Below, piece after piece: positions 8,278 through 18,489 of a stretch of DNA of 64,000 nt (positions are counted from its first letter, which is position 1; each line of letters opens with the position of its first letter). Source of the stretch: Chitinophaga arvensicola (lineage in GTDB: Bacteria > Bacteroidota > Bacteroidia > Chitinophagales > Chitinophagaceae); NCBI RefSeq assembly GCF_900110835.1, contig NZ_FOJG01000001.1:2635499-2699498 (forward strand), read 5' to 3'. Made by a program: the position numbers and the translations under genes. Under the pieces are notes generated by a model. The model was given only the letters and a program-made list of their open reading frames with translations, had not been told where the DNA came from and did not search any database.

Positions 8278-10728
8278 ATGAAACGCTATGCTTATATCCC
8301 ACTGGTGACAGTGATGGCTTCCTGTGCCGTATGGAAGGGTGGGAACAAAAAATCGGGAAAGGCCGCTGTCGCAGCAGCTACTCCTGTAGAAACGACAGGC
8401 AAAAATGGGATTAAACCTTATTCCAGTGTGGTCACAAAAGAGATGATCTCCCAGCCGGGTCTTTTTACTGTACATAGTACAAAAGAATTGGATACTATAC
8501 TTTTTGAAGTAGGTAAACCCTTACTGAATAAGGATATCCTGGTGATCAACCGGATATGGAGAATAACGGGTAAAACAAGAATGCATGGTGGAGAAGAACT
8601 CTCCAACAAAACTATTTTCTTTGAAAAAGGACCCAATGAAACCATCCTGATCCGCTATAACCAGGTATTCGCGGATGCGGATTCCACAGACGCTATTTAC
8701 CGTGCGGTGAAAAATGCCAACCTGCCCCCGGTAGTGGGTACATTTCCTATCAAAGCTTATGGTAAGGACTCCGCCAGCTACGTGATTGATGTAACCAGCT
8801 TTTTAAAACAGGCGGATAACTTTCTGAATGACGCAGAAGGAAGTGAAATCAATAAAAGGCTGAAAGTAGCCACCATGAGGGATCATGAGGTGTCATCTAT
8901 CCGGGCTTACCCTTCCAATGTAGAAATTTCCATCAGTAAAAATGGGAATACTGAACCAACACCTATAGACGCCGGCAGCCCCGCTACACTGGAAACCAAC
9001 AGCTCTTTTATAGCGCTGCCGGAAGTTCCTATGCAGCGACGTTACTTCGATGAGCGCGTAGGTTTCTTTACCGACTATGTTTACCTGTATGGAGATGCGC
9101 AGCAGAAAATGAAACTGCAGCCATTTATTCAGCGTTGGAGAATAGCCCCAAAGCCGGAAGATATGGAGCGTTATAAAAGAGGGGAACTGGTGGAACCGGA
9201 GAAACCCATCCTGATTTATATAGATCCGGCTACGCCTAAGCAATGGCGTAAATACCTGATCCTCGGCGTGAACGACTGGCAGGCTGCATTTGAGCAGGCA
9301 GGGTTTAAAAATGCTATCTCCGCAAAAGAATGGCCGGAAAATGATACCACCATGCACCTGGAAGATGTGCGGTACTCTGTACTCAATTATTTTGCATCGC
9401 CGGTATCCAATGCCTATGGCCCCAATACACATGACCCACGCAGCGGTGAGATTATACAAACGCATATCGGCTGGTATCACAACGTGATGAACCTGGTGTA
9501 CAACTGGTACATGATCCAGGCTGGTGCCAATGATCCGCAGGTACGCAAGCCAAAACTGGACGAAGCACTGATGGGACAACTGATCCGCTTTGTATCCAGT
9601 CATGAAGTTGGCCATACGCTTGGTTTACGCCACAACTTCGGCAGTAGCAGCCAGACACCGGTGGATAGCTTACGTAATGCCGCCTTCCTCCGCAAATACG
9701 GCCATACGGCCAGTATCATGGACTATGCACGGTTTAATTATGTAGCACAGCCGGAAGACAGCATCCCGCAGGAACTCTTATTCCCCCGTATTGGAGACTA
9801 CGATAAATGGGCCATTGAATGGGGCTACAAAATAACCGGAGCGACCACACCGGAAGCAGATCAAAAGATACTTGAAAAGGAGACCAACAGCCGACTGGCA
9901 GCCAATCACCGCCTCTGGTTCGGAGATGGGGAAACCCGCATGGGAGATCCCCGGTGCCAATCAGAAGACTTAGGTGATGACAATATCAAAGCCAATACTT
10001 TGGGCCTGAAAAATATCAGGCGTCTTATGGAACACCTGCCGGAATGGACTTACGAGGAAGATGGCCAGTACGAAACTATGAAGGGAGTATATGGTGAAAT
10101 AGAACTCACCTACCTCCGGTTGATCAGTCATGTGGCCAATAACCTGGCCGGCGTATACTATACCATCGGATCAGACGGTGATACAACCGCCTCTTACATA
10201 CCTGTGCCGAAAGAAAAGCAGATCGCTGCCATGGAATTTATTAACCGGGAATTATTTACCACACCTCTCTGGTTGCTGAATCCCAGGGTATATGATATAG
10301 CGAGGAATGCTGCCACCAGAGATGTAATAGAGGATATACAGATCAAGGGGGTGCAGGTACTTTTAAACCCGGTAAGGTTGAACTATCTCATGAGTAATGC
10401 CCGTCGTTTTGGAAAGGATAAAGTGATGGGGACAGAAGAATTTCTGCCATTGCTGCGAACAGGTATCTGGAGTGATCTTACGGGCAAAGAAGTGATAGTG
10501 GATGCTTACCATCGCAATATGCAGCGCACTTATCTCGGATCCTTGTTTTCCATCACAAGGGAAGGTACCGGTTCCAATGATACAGAGTGTATTTCCGTAG
10601 CCAGTGCAGAAATCAGGGAAGTGGCTGCCATGGTGACTAAAGCGTTGCCGCGTACAAAAGACGTAATGACGAAAGCGCATCTGACAGATCTGCAGCAGCG
10701 GATTAAAAGGCTGTCGGAGATTAAATAA
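8278..10728 (+). CDS. Zinc-dependent metzincin metalloprotease, lipoprotein (DUF5117/DUF4953 type), copy 1
   Basis: An 816-residue exported protease, lipidated at about Cys16 (VMASC) and so probably surface- or periplasm-anchored. The catalytic metzincin motif HEVGHTLGLRHN begins at residue 442, with three zinc-binding His and the general-base Glu. A Met-turn (ASIMDY) follows about 36 residues later. The N-terminal half matches the DUF5118/DUF5117 arrangement and the rest the DUF4953 catalytic region. It sits upstream of SusC/SusD with a paralogue downstream of them, so it probably makes peptides for that transporter. Its middle is nearly identical to the paralogue while the ends diverge. Confidence 0.92.
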   Translation: MKRYAYIPLVTVMASCAVWKGGNKKSGKAAVAAATPVETTGKNGIKPYSSVVTKEMISQPGLFTVHSTKELDTILFEVGKPLLNKDILVINRIWRITGKTRMHGGEELSNKTIFFEKGPNETILIRYNQVFADADSTDAIYRAVKNANLPPVVGTFPIKAYGKDSASYVIDVTSFLKQADNFLNDAEGSEINKRLKVATMRDHEVSSIRAYPSNVEISISKNGNTEPTPIDAGSPATLETNSSFIALPEVPMQRRYFDERVGFFTDYVYLYGDAQQKMKLQPFIQRWRIAPKPEDMERYKRGELVEPEKPILIYIDPATPKQWRKYLILGVNDWQAAFEQAGFKNAISAKEWPENDTTMHLEDVRYSVLNYFASPVSNAYGPNTHDPRSGEIIQTHIGWYHNVMNLVYNWYMIQAGANDPQVRKPKLDEALMGQLIRFVSSHEVGHTLGLRHNFGSSSQTPVDSLRNAAFLRKYGHTASIMDYARFNYVAQPEDSIPQELLFPRIGDYDKWAIEWGYKITGATTPEADQKILEKETNSRLAANHRLWFGDGETRMGDPRCQSEDLGDDNIKANTLGLKNIRRLMEHLPEWTYEEDGQYETMKGVYGEIELTYLRLISHVANNLAGVYYTIGSDGDTTASYIPVPKEKQIAAMEFINRELFTTPLWLLNPRVYDIARNAATRDVIEDIQIKGVQVLLNPVRLNYLMSNARRFGKDKVMGTEEFLPLLRTGIWSDLTGKEVIVDAYHRNMQRTYLGSLFSITREGTGSNDTECISVASAEIREVAAMVTKALPRTKDVMTKAHLTDLQQRIKRLSEIK

Positions 10729-10862
10729 ATAAATCAACAGGCGGGTATGGGAAATCCGCTCTGTTGTGACAATTGAAAAGCCGGGCAATGGCGCGGGCTT
10801 TCTGTGAACAATAGCTTATCAACTGTAGTATTAAAACAACCAACATCTAAACTGTGAGTAGC

Positions 10863-13800
10863 ATGATTCATTTGCATCATCAACTATCCCGGAACTTTCG
10901 CCACAACAAAGGAGGCTTTAAGCTGGCCGGTTACCTGCTTTCAGGACTGCTTTTCCTGCATGGTGCTTTATTGGCGCAAACGGTGAATCTTTCCGTCAGG
11001 AATGCACCTTTAGAAAAAGTTTGTAAAGAGATAGAAAAACAGACGGGTTATTATTTCGTATACGGCGCCAACCTGAAGGCATCAGGGAAGTCTGTCAGCG
11101 TGGATTTAAAAGACGCCCCTGTTGGAAAGGCGCTCAGTAAAGTATTTGAAGGATCTTCTTTTCAGTATGAAGTGATTGATAAGGTGATCTCCGTAAATAC
11201 CAGCGCTCCTAAAAAGCAGCAGGAAGCGTCTGCTCCGGTTCCGGATACCATGAGCATCGATGGGGTGGTGTATGGATCGAATGCTTTACTGCTGGAGAAT
11301 GCCACGGTGCGCACGTTACAATCAAAAAAACTGGTACTCACCAATGCCAGTGGAAAATTTCATCTGAAAGGGGTTTACCATGGTGAAATACTGGCAGTTT
11401 CCTATATGGGCTATCAGCAGCAGCAAATGATTATCAGGGATGATAAACTAGTAGCTATTTTTCTGAAGCCGGCCGAAAACCAGTTGGACAATGTGGTGGT
11501 GAGAGCATATGGTAAAACGAGTACCCGTTTTGCTACCGGAAGTATCAGTACCGTTACTGCAAAAGAGCTGGCCAATCAGCCGGTATTGAATCCTATGGTG
11601 GCTTTGCAGGGTAAGGTACCGGGATTGGTGATTACTACTGCCGGTGGTTCTCCCAGTGCCCCGATAAAAATTGAAATACGCGGGAGAAATTCCCTTAATG
11701 GAAAAATTCCTGCCAGCCCTTTGGTAATAGTAGACGGCGTGCCTTTAATGGTGGCAGATCTTAAAGTGCCCGGATCGATGACCAGGGATGGTTCTGCTCC
11801 CTATTCTGCCGGGCTGGATCAGTCAGCAGTGACACAGGGGGTTAGTCCTTTTTTCGGGATCAATCCCAATGATATTGAATCTATCACGGTACTGAAAGAT
11901 GCAGATGCGACTGCTATTTACGGGAGCCGTGGCTCAAACGGCGTAATCCTCATCAATACCAAAACAGGTAAAATAGGAACACCCATTTTCACTGCCGCGG
12001 TTTCTCAGGGGATCACGAAGGTAACCCGGTTCTTTGATATGCTGAATACGACCGACTATCTGCAGATGCGTCGGGAAGCCTTTTTAAACGATGGTCTTGT
12101 GCCTTCTACTAACCCGGCATCAAAAGACTATGCAGAGGATATGGCGGCATGGGACCCCAATCGCAATGTGGATTGGCAGAAACTGGTATTCGGTGGTACC
12201 GGCAAATATACTTCCGTGAATGCCGACTATTCGGGTGGTACCAGGCAAACAACATTCCGCGTTGCCGGTAACTATAACAAAACAAGCGATATTACTAATC
12301 TGAGCGGAGGAGATCAGGCGGCTGGTATTTCCATGAATATTAATAACAACAGCAGCAATGATAAGTTAAGAGTCGGCATGACGGCATCCTATATCTATAC
12401 CCAATCAGATGTGGTGTCATTTCCTTTCAGTATTGCCTCGCTGGCTCCTAATGCACCCGGCATATACGATGAAACCGGCAGCCCGAATTTTAAGGGATAT
12501 ATGGGCAAGACAGCTTATCCTTTCTCCGCTATGTTAATGCCCACCAACAGCCAAACAAACCGGCTGAACAGTAACTTCACGATCTCTTATAACATCCTGA
12601 AAGGATTGACCCTGGATCTGAATATGGGTTATGGCCGCTCCGATAATAATTCACTGGGACTGAAGCCGATGGCAGCGCAGCAGCAAAGACCAGGATCCGC
12701 CCCTATTTACGGCACCCGGAATGTAGGACGCACGCTGGTGAATAACCTGATCGCAGAACCTAAGATTTCCTATAATACCACCATTGGGCAGGGAAGTCTG
12801 AATATAATGACAGGTGCTACCTACCAATCAAATACTACCAGTGGTCTTACAACTGTGGGGGATCTTTATACTTCTGATGATATGCTCGGCTCTTTGAGTT
12901 TTGCCCCGAGGCTGAACACCAGTGAAGGCATTGCTCAGTACAAATATGCAGGTGTATTCGGAAGAATAGAATATAATCTCCAACAGAAATACATGCTCAG
13001 TTTAACAGGCAGAAGAGATGGCAGTAGCAGGTTCGGACCAGGGAAGCAATTCGGCAACTTTGGTTCCATAGGCGGAGCGTGGATCATGAGCGAAGAATCA
13101 TGGGCACACCTGGTATTACCCAAAGCCATCAGTACATGGAAACTACGTGCCAGTTATGGTCTTACCGGTAGTGATGGAGTAGGTGATTATCAATACCTGG
13201 AACAATGGGCTAACCCGCTTAGCGGCAATAACTATGTACTCGAAAAATATATGGGTATCACCCCTCTTTTTCAGCAGCTGCAACCAAACGACCAGTTTCA
13301 TTGGGAAACCAATAAGAAACTTTCGGCGGCGCTCGAAATGGGTTTGCTCAAGGACAGGCTTAATGTAATGGTAGAATGGTACCGGAACAGATGTGATAAT
13401 CAGCTGATCGGGCTTCCCACAGGCTTGTTTACCGGTTTTAACTCGGTGACCATGAACTCTCCGGCCAATGTGCAGAATACCGGTTGGGAGATTTACATCG
13501 GTGGAGATATTATCAGGAATCAGAACTGGAACTGGTCTGCCAGTTTTAATACCAATATTGTCAACAATAAACTGCTTTCTTATCCGGACCTGGAGCGGTC
13601 TCCTTATGCAGCAAAATACAAGGTTGGATATTCCATCAACAACGACTATGTATATCATTTTATAGGAATTGATCCGCAAACAGGAATACCGTTATTCTTT
13701 GATCAGAACAAGGACGGCAAAATTACCTACAATGCTGCCGTGCCGGCAGGTACTGCCGACGATGACCGGGTAACCCCCATCAGCACTGTTCCGCCGTTCT

Positions 13801-14261
13801 ATGGTGGTTTCAGTACTTCCCTGAGATACAAAAGTTTTGGTATGACCGCAAATTTCTACTATAAGAAATTTGATGCCTTCACGGGATATGGCAGTAATAT
13901 GGGGACGGCCACAAATGTGTCTTACCAGGAGTTCAATGGACGATGGACGCATCCCGGTCAGGTAGGGGCTACTTCTCCCAAAGTTTCCCTGGATCCCGAG
14001 GGCACATACGCCTATCTGGATATTTCAGACCGTAAGTATACGAGGGTAAATATGTTCCGGGCGCAAAGTTTACAGGCTTTCTGGAAAGTTCCCCTGAAAT
14101 GGATCATGCGTACAAAAATGAAAGAGGTTTCCCTGAACGTAGCTACCAATAATCTTTTCCTGATCACTGACTATGTAGGGATAGATCCGGAGATACCCTA
14201 CAGCAGTGGCCGTATGCCACCTACCCGTACCGTGACCATAGGTGTTAACTGTAAATTCTAA
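10863..14261 (+). CDS. SusC/RagA-type TonB-dependent receptor with STN domain
   Basis: A roughly 1132-residue outer-membrane importer. Order: N-terminal extension and signal segment (cleavage near LLAQ, residue 39), STN domain (about 45-105), carboxypeptidase-D-like domain (about 126-205), plug (LDNVVVRAYGK, then the IYGSRGSNGVILINTK segment typical of SusC) and a long barrel ending in Phe (GVNCKF). The SusD gene starts 20 bp downstream and metalloprotease genes flank the pair, so the expected cargo is protein fragments rather than glycans. The STN domain would normally talk to a FecR protein, but none lies nearby. A GTG at 10854 is also in frame; ATG 10863 is preferred. Confidence 0.93.
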   Translation: MIHLHHQLSRNFRHNKGGFKLAGYLLSGLLFLHGALLAQTVNLSVRNAPLEKVCKEIEKQTGYYFVYGANLKASGKSVSVDLKDAPVGKALSKVFEGSSFQYEVIDKVISVNTSAPKKQQEASAPVPDTMSIDGVVYGSNALLLENATVRTLQSKKLVLTNASGKFHLKGVYHGEILAVSYMGYQQQQMIIRDDKLVAIFLKPAENQLDNVVVRAYGKTSTRFATGSISTVTAKELANQPVLNPMVALQGKVPGLVITTAGGSPSAPIKIEIRGRNSLNGKIPASPLVIVDGVPLMVADLKVPGSMTRDGSAPYSAGLDQSAVTQGVSPFFGINPNDIESITVLKDADATAIYGSRGSNGVILINTKTGKIGTPIFTAAVSQGITKVTRFFDMLNTTDYLQMRREAFLNDGLVPSTNPASKDYAEDMAAWDPNRNVDWQKLVFGGTGKYTSVNADYSGGTRQTTFRVAGNYNKTSDITNLSGGDQAAGISMNINNNSSNDKLRVGMTASYIYTQSDVVSFPFSIASLAPNAPGIYDETGSPNFKGYMGKTAYPFSAMLMPTNSQTNRLNSNFTISYNILKGLTLDLNMGYGRSDNNSLGLKPMAAQQQRPGSAPIYGTRNVGRTLVNNLIAEPKISYNTTIGQGSLNIMTGATYQSNTTSGLTTVGDLYTSDDMLGSLSFAPRLNTSEGIAQYKYAGVFGRIEYNLQQKYMLSLTGRRDGSSRFGPGKQFGNFGSIGGAWIMSEESWAHLVLPKAISTWKLRASYGLTGSDGVGDYQYLEQWANPLSGNNYVLEKYMGITPLFQQLQPNDQFHWETNKKLSAALEMGLLKDRLNVMVEWYRNRCDNQLIGLPTGLFTGFNSVTMNSPANVQNTGWEIYIGGDIIRNQNWNWSASFNTNIVNNKLLSYPDLERSPYAAKYKVGYSINNDYVYHFIGIDPQTGIPLFFDQNKDGKITYNAAVPAGTADDDRVTPISTVPPFYGGFSTSLRYKSFGMTANFYYKKFDAFTGYGSNMGTATNVSYQEFNGRWTHPGQVGATSPKVSLDPEGTYAYLDISDRKYTRVNMFRAQSLQAFWKVPLKWIMRTKMKEVSLNVATNNLFLITDYVGIDPEIPYSSGRMPPTRTVTIGVNCKF

Positions 14262-14280
14262 GACCAAAAGAACTATTCAA

Positions 14281-15810
14281 ATGCATATTTATAAAAGTCG
14301 TATCAGTATATTTTTTTTAACAGGACTGTTACCCGCTTTATTGCTGTTGACGGGTTGTTCAAAACTGATTGAGGTAAACCGCCCTTCCAATACAGTAGGA
14401 AACGATGTGATATTTAAAACAGACGAAAGAGCGGTTACCGCGCTCATGACTGTGTATGCGCAAATGATCAATTATAATTCAGGTATCAGCCTATCCAATG
14501 GAGCACTACCTGTTTTTACGGGTCTGATGTCTGATGAATATGTGAAAAATTCCAGCAGTGCAGATGAGCAGGATAAAATGCTGGAGGAATTTTATAAAAA
14601 TGTGATCACCCGTACGAATACAATACCCGATATATCTTTCTGGAATAATGGGTACGAGGTTATCTTTTCTGCCAATGCCGTTATTGAAGGGGTAGCTGCT
14701 TCCGGTTCCCCTGCACTGACCGCCCGGACCAGGGATCTGTTAAACGGCGAAGCGAAACTGGTGAGAGCTTTCCAACACTTTTACCTGGCAAATTTGTATG
14801 GCGATATTCCCATAGTGCTCACCACAGATATTAATCAGACCCGCACCTTGTCGAGAAGGCTTGTGAGTGAAGTGTATCAGCAGGTTGAAAAAGACCTGAA
14901 AGATGCATTCCTGTTGTTGCCTGCCGATTACAGCGCCGCCGGCAATACCCGGTACCGCCCCAATAAATGGGTAGCTGCCGCCCTATTGGCCAGGTTGTAC
15001 CTTTATGAAAAAAATTACCCCGCAGCAGCAGAACAGGCTGGTCTTGTTATTAACAACGGATTGTATAAACTGTTACCTCCGGCCAATGTTTTTATGATCA
15101 ACAGCGAGGAATGTTTGTGGCAGCTGGAGCATCCTACGCGTGGAAATGCTGCTCCGGAAGAAGTGAACTTTTTTACGCCGGCTATGCAGTACAATAAGGT
15201 GCCGGAGGATTATAAAATGTTTTTTACCGACCCTGAGATGTTTGCCTATTTTAGCACCAGCGGACAGATGATCCCCAGATGCCCAATGACACAGGCACTT
15301 ATCAATGCTTTTGAAACCGGTGATGAGCGTAAAGCTGCGTGGACCGATACCGTACCTGTTCCGGTAGCACCTCCCTATAACGGGAATGGCTATCGCTTTT
15401 CCCATAAAACCGAAAATATTAATCTCGACGGTACCTTATCGCCAAGTGCCTATACAGTGATGCGCCTCGCCGAAATGTACCTTATCCGCGCAGAAGCGCT
15501 CGCACAACAGGGAACAGACCTGGCCGGCGCTACGGCCGATCTGAATAAGATCCGCAACAGGGCAGGTTTACCCGATCTGGAAACAGGTTCCCGCGAACAG
15601 CTGCTGGCAGCCGTTGCCCAGGAAAGACGCGTAGAATTCTTCGGCGAATGGGGGCACCGCTGGTTCGATCTGAAACGTACCGGGAAAGCTACAGAGACAC
15701 TCCGTGTGATCACGGAGAAACAACCCTGGTCAAACGATCACCTGTTATTACCACTTCCTCAGATAGAGTTGATCAACAACCCTATGCTGAAACAGAACCC
15801 GGGGTATTAA
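14281..15810 (+). CDS. SusD/RagB-type nutrient-binding lipoprotein
   Basis: A roughly 509-residue surface lipoprotein that forms the lid of the adjacent SusC channel. The lipobox LLLTGC puts the lipidated Cys at about residue 26 when translation starts at ATG 14281. An upstream in-frame ATG (14242) would overlap the SusC stop and bury the signal peptide. The TPR-like helical body is clear (LVRAFQHFYLANLYGDIP, KWVAAALLARLYLYEKNY), and the C-terminal AEMYLIRAEAL and GHRWFDLKRTG motifs are classic RagB/SusD signatures. Confidence 0.94.
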   Translation: MHIYKSRISIFFLTGLLPALLLLTGCSKLIEVNRPSNTVGNDVIFKTDERAVTALMTVYAQMINYNSGISLSNGALPVFTGLMSDEYVKNSSSADEQDKMLEEFYKNVITRTNTIPDISFWNNGYEVIFSANAVIEGVAASGSPALTARTRDLLNGEAKLVRAFQHFYLANLYGDIPIVLTTDINQTRTLSRRLVSEVYQQVEKDLKDAFLLLPADYSAAGNTRYRPNKWVAAALLARLYLYEKNYPAAAEQAGLVINNGLYKLLPPANVFMINSEECLWQLEHPTRGNAAPEEVNFFTPAMQYNKVPEDYKMFFTDPEMFAYFSTSGQMIPRCPMTQALINAFETGDERKAAWTDTVPVPVAPPYNGNGYRFSHKTENINLDGTLSPSAYTVMRLAEMYLIRAEALAQQGTDLAGATADLNKIRNRAGLPDLETGSREQLLAAVAQERRVEFFGEWGHRWFDLKRTGKATETLRVITEKQPWSNDHLLLPLPQIELINNPMLKQNPGY

Positions 15811-15814
15811 TGTT

Positions 15815-15848
15815 GAACAGCGTGCAGCTGCCCGGCTGCACGCTGTTC
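15815..15848 (+). terminator. Strong hairpin between SusD and the second protease
   Basis: A perfect 13-bp stem (GAACAGCGTGCAG / CTGCACGCTGTTC) with an 8-base loop begins 5 bp after the SusD stop. There is no long T-run directly after it, so it may be a weak terminator or a 3'-end stabiliser. It would set the second protease apart as its own or an attenuated transcript. Confidence 0.6.
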
Positions 15849-15930
15849 ACATCTGCCAATAAAAAAACATTCGGGAAAATCAGTCGGTAGACTAGTTCAA
15901 TTTTATACCCGCCGTGTTTTATCTCCAACC

Positions 15931-15947
15931 ATCCAACGTAGGGTCCC
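15931..15947 (+). promoter_or_regulatory. Leader motif shared by the two metzincin genes, copy 2
   Basis: ATCCAACGTAGGGTCCC differs at two positions from the copy at 8225-8241. It stands at almost the same distance from the start codon of the paralogous protease gene. The following TTTATTATCAA-type stretch is also partly retained, so the duplication included the leader. Confidence 0.4.
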
Positions 15948-15984
15948 GATTTATTTTATTATCAAAATCATTTAGTACTCACTA

Positions 15985-18456
15985 ATGAAACGCTATGCTT
16001 ACATTCCGCTTGTGACAGTGATGGCCTCCTGTGCTGTGTTCAAGAGTGGAAACAAAAAATCGAAAAAGACAGCTGCTGCTACACCGGCTGCAGCGCCGGT
16101 GAAAGCAACGCCAGCTCCGGGAAAGAATGGTATCAAACCCTATAGCAGCGTGATCACCAAAGACCTGATCACAAAACAGGGACTTTTTACCGTGCATAAC
16201 ACGAAGGAACTGGACAGCATCTTCTTTGAAATCGGAGATACCCTGCTGGGACGTGATATCCTGGTGGTAAACCGCATCCGCAAAGCCCCCGGTATGACAG
16301 GCGCCTATCCCGGCGAAGAACTGGATAACAACACCGTGGTATTTGAGAAAGGCCCGAATGAAACCCTCCGCGTGCGCCTGAAACTGGTGATCAGTGATGC
16401 CGATTCTACCAACGCCATTTATCGCGCGGTAACCGCCTCCAATCTCAACCCCATAGTAGCTACCTTTCCTATCAAGGCGTATGGTAAAGACTCAGCCAGC
16501 TACGTGATCGATGTAAGCAAGTTCCTGCGGGAACCGGCTAACTTTGTGAACTCCGGTGATGGCCACGCTGCCCTGAAAAGAGCGATGGACGTGAAAACCA
16601 TGAAAGACCTGGAGGTACAATCCATCATGACTTTCCCCGCCAATATAGAAATTGCCATATCCAAGAATGGTACTGCCAGGCTTCCTGCCTTCGCAGGTGG
16701 TATTCCCGCCAGCCTTGAAACCAATACCTCTTTCATCGCATTACCAAAAGTGCCGATGCAGCGAAGATATGCCGATGAACGCGTAGGCTATTTTGCAGAC
16801 GTATTCACCGAATACGGCGATACGCAGCAGAAAGCACAACAGCGTAAATTCATTAACCGCTGGAAACTGGAACCAAAGCCGCAGGATCTGGAACGTTACA
16901 AAAGAGGAGAACTGGTGGAACCAGCCAACCCGATTGTACTGTACATCGATCCGGCTACACCCAAACAATGGCGCAAATACCTGATCCTCGGTGTGAACGA
17001 CTGGCAGGCCGCCTTTGAACAGGCAGGGTTTAAAAATGCCATCTCCGCAAAAGAATGGCCGGAAAATGATACGACCATGCATATGGAAGATGTCCGCTAT
17101 TCCTTCATCAACTACTTTGCTTCCGAAATCAGCAACGCATACGGACCTAATACACACGATCCCCGTAGCGGCGAAATTATACAGACACATATCGGCTGGT
17201 ACCACAACGTAATGCAACTGCTGCACGACTGGTACATGGTGCAGGCGGGTCCCAACGATCCGAAAGCCCGCATGGCTAAATTTGATGATGAACTGATGGG
17301 GCAACTGATCCGCTTCGTTTCCAGCCATGAAATAGGACATACCCTGGGCCTGCGTCATAACTTCGGGAGCAGCAGCCAGACGCCGGTAGATAGTCTCCGT
17401 AACATCGCTTACCTGCGCAAACATGGCCATACTGCCAGCATTATGGACTATGCCCGTTTCAACTACGTAGCACAACCGGAAGATCATATCCCGCAGGAAC
17501 TGCTGTTTCCACGTATTGGTGAATACGACAAATGGGCCATCGAATGGGGCTACAAATTTATCGGCGCCTCCACTGCGGAAGAAGATAAAAAGATCATGGG
17601 TAAAATGATTTCCAATCGCCTCGCCGCCAATAACCTGCTCTGGTTCGGCGATGGGGAAAGCCGCCAGAATGATGCCCGTTGCCAGACAGAAGATCTGGGC
17701 GACGATGCTGCTAAAGCGAGCAGCCTCGGCATCAAAAACCTGAAACGCGTGATGGACAACCTCAGCTCCTGGAGCTTTGAAGAAGGCGGTCAGCAACAAC
17801 AGCTGAAAGCCATGTTCACCCAGGTAGAACAACAATATCACCGTTACCTGGTACACGTTGCCAAGAACATTGCGGCCATCAATTATACCATCCGTGAAGA
17901 CGGCGATGCACGCCCGGCTTATACACCTTCGCCCAAAGCCAAACAGGTAGCGGCCGTGGAGTTCTTCAACAAAGAAGTATTTACCACACCCACCTGGCTG
18001 AGAGATCCCAAAGTGATCGACAAAATAAAAGGTCCGGATGAACTGAATGGGGTGGAAGAAATGCAGGTAAATTCCGTGAACAGTTTACTCGATGCCAAAA
18101 GGCTCAATTACCTGATGGTGCTCGAACGTCGCTTTGGTACCGATAAAACACTGGGCATTGAGCAATACCTGACCCTGTTGCGCAAAGGTATCTGGAGTGA
18201 CCTGAATGGCGGCTCCGTGAAAATTGATGCCAACAGTCGTAATATGCAGAAAGCCTACTTAGGCGCACTCTACAAAATTACCCGCGACGCCAAACCGGAA
18301 ATCAGCGAATCAGAAGCTTCCGGCATTGCCAGCGCAGAAATCCGTACCGTTACTGCTATGATCAGAAAAGCAATTCCGCAGGCGGCAGATGCGTTGACAA
18401 AAGCACACCTGATGGCACTGGAGGAGAAGATCCAGCTGTTGTCAAAGAATTTGTAA
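15985..18456 (+). CDS. Zinc-dependent metzincin metalloprotease, lipoprotein (DUF5117/DUF4953 type), copy 2
   Basis: An 823-residue paralogue of the protease at 8278-10728. The signal peptide is almost the same (lipidated Cys at about residue 16), followed by an Ala/Pro/Lys linker. The zinc motif HEIGHTLGLRHN begins near residue 448 and the Met-turn ASIMDY follows. A 45-residue block (IDPATPKQWRKY to KEWPENDTTMH, with the stretch between) is the same in both proteins. The C-terminal third differs much more, which suggests different substrate or partner specificity. It probably acts with the intervening SusC/SusD pair in extracellular protein use. Confidence 0.92.
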   Translation: MKRYAYIPLVTVMASCAVFKSGNKKSKKTAAATPAAAPVKATPAPGKNGIKPYSSVITKDLITKQGLFTVHNTKELDSIFFEIGDTLLGRDILVVNRIRKAPGMTGAYPGEELDNNTVVFEKGPNETLRVRLKLVISDADSTNAIYRAVTASNLNPIVATFPIKAYGKDSASYVIDVSKFLREPANFVNSGDGHAALKRAMDVKTMKDLEVQSIMTFPANIEIAISKNGTARLPAFAGGIPASLETNTSFIALPKVPMQRRYADERVGYFADVFTEYGDTQQKAQQRKFINRWKLEPKPQDLERYKRGELVEPANPIVLYIDPATPKQWRKYLILGVNDWQAAFEQAGFKNAISAKEWPENDTTMHMEDVRYSFINYFASEISNAYGPNTHDPRSGEIIQTHIGWYHNVMQLLHDWYMVQAGPNDPKARMAKFDDELMGQLIRFVSSHEIGHTLGLRHNFGSSSQTPVDSLRNIAYLRKHGHTASIMDYARFNYVAQPEDHIPQELLFPRIGEYDKWAIEWGYKFIGASTAEEDKKIMGKMISNRLAANNLLWFGDGESRQNDARCQTEDLGDDAAKASSLGIKNLKRVMDNLSSWSFEEGGQQQQLKAMFTQVEQQYHRYLVHVAKNIAAINYTIREDGDARPAYTPSPKAKQVAAVEFFNKEVFTTPTWLRDPKVIDKIKGPDELNGVEEMQVNSVNSLLDAKRLNYLMVLERRFGTDKTLGIEQYLTLLRKGIWSDLNGGSVKIDANSRNMQKAYLGALYKITRDAKPEISESEASGIASAEIRTVTAMIRKAIPQAADALTKAHLMALEEKIQLLSKNL

Positions 18457-18489
18457 GTATCCCCTTGATAACTATCCACTTTTAGACAG

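Noticed and set aside
16741..17856. Long open frame (371 codons) on the strand opposite to the second metzincin
   Set aside because: It is the antisense shadow of a gene with clear catalytic motifs. Its translation shows no family features, and a similar shadow exists opposite the first metzincin (8893-9615).
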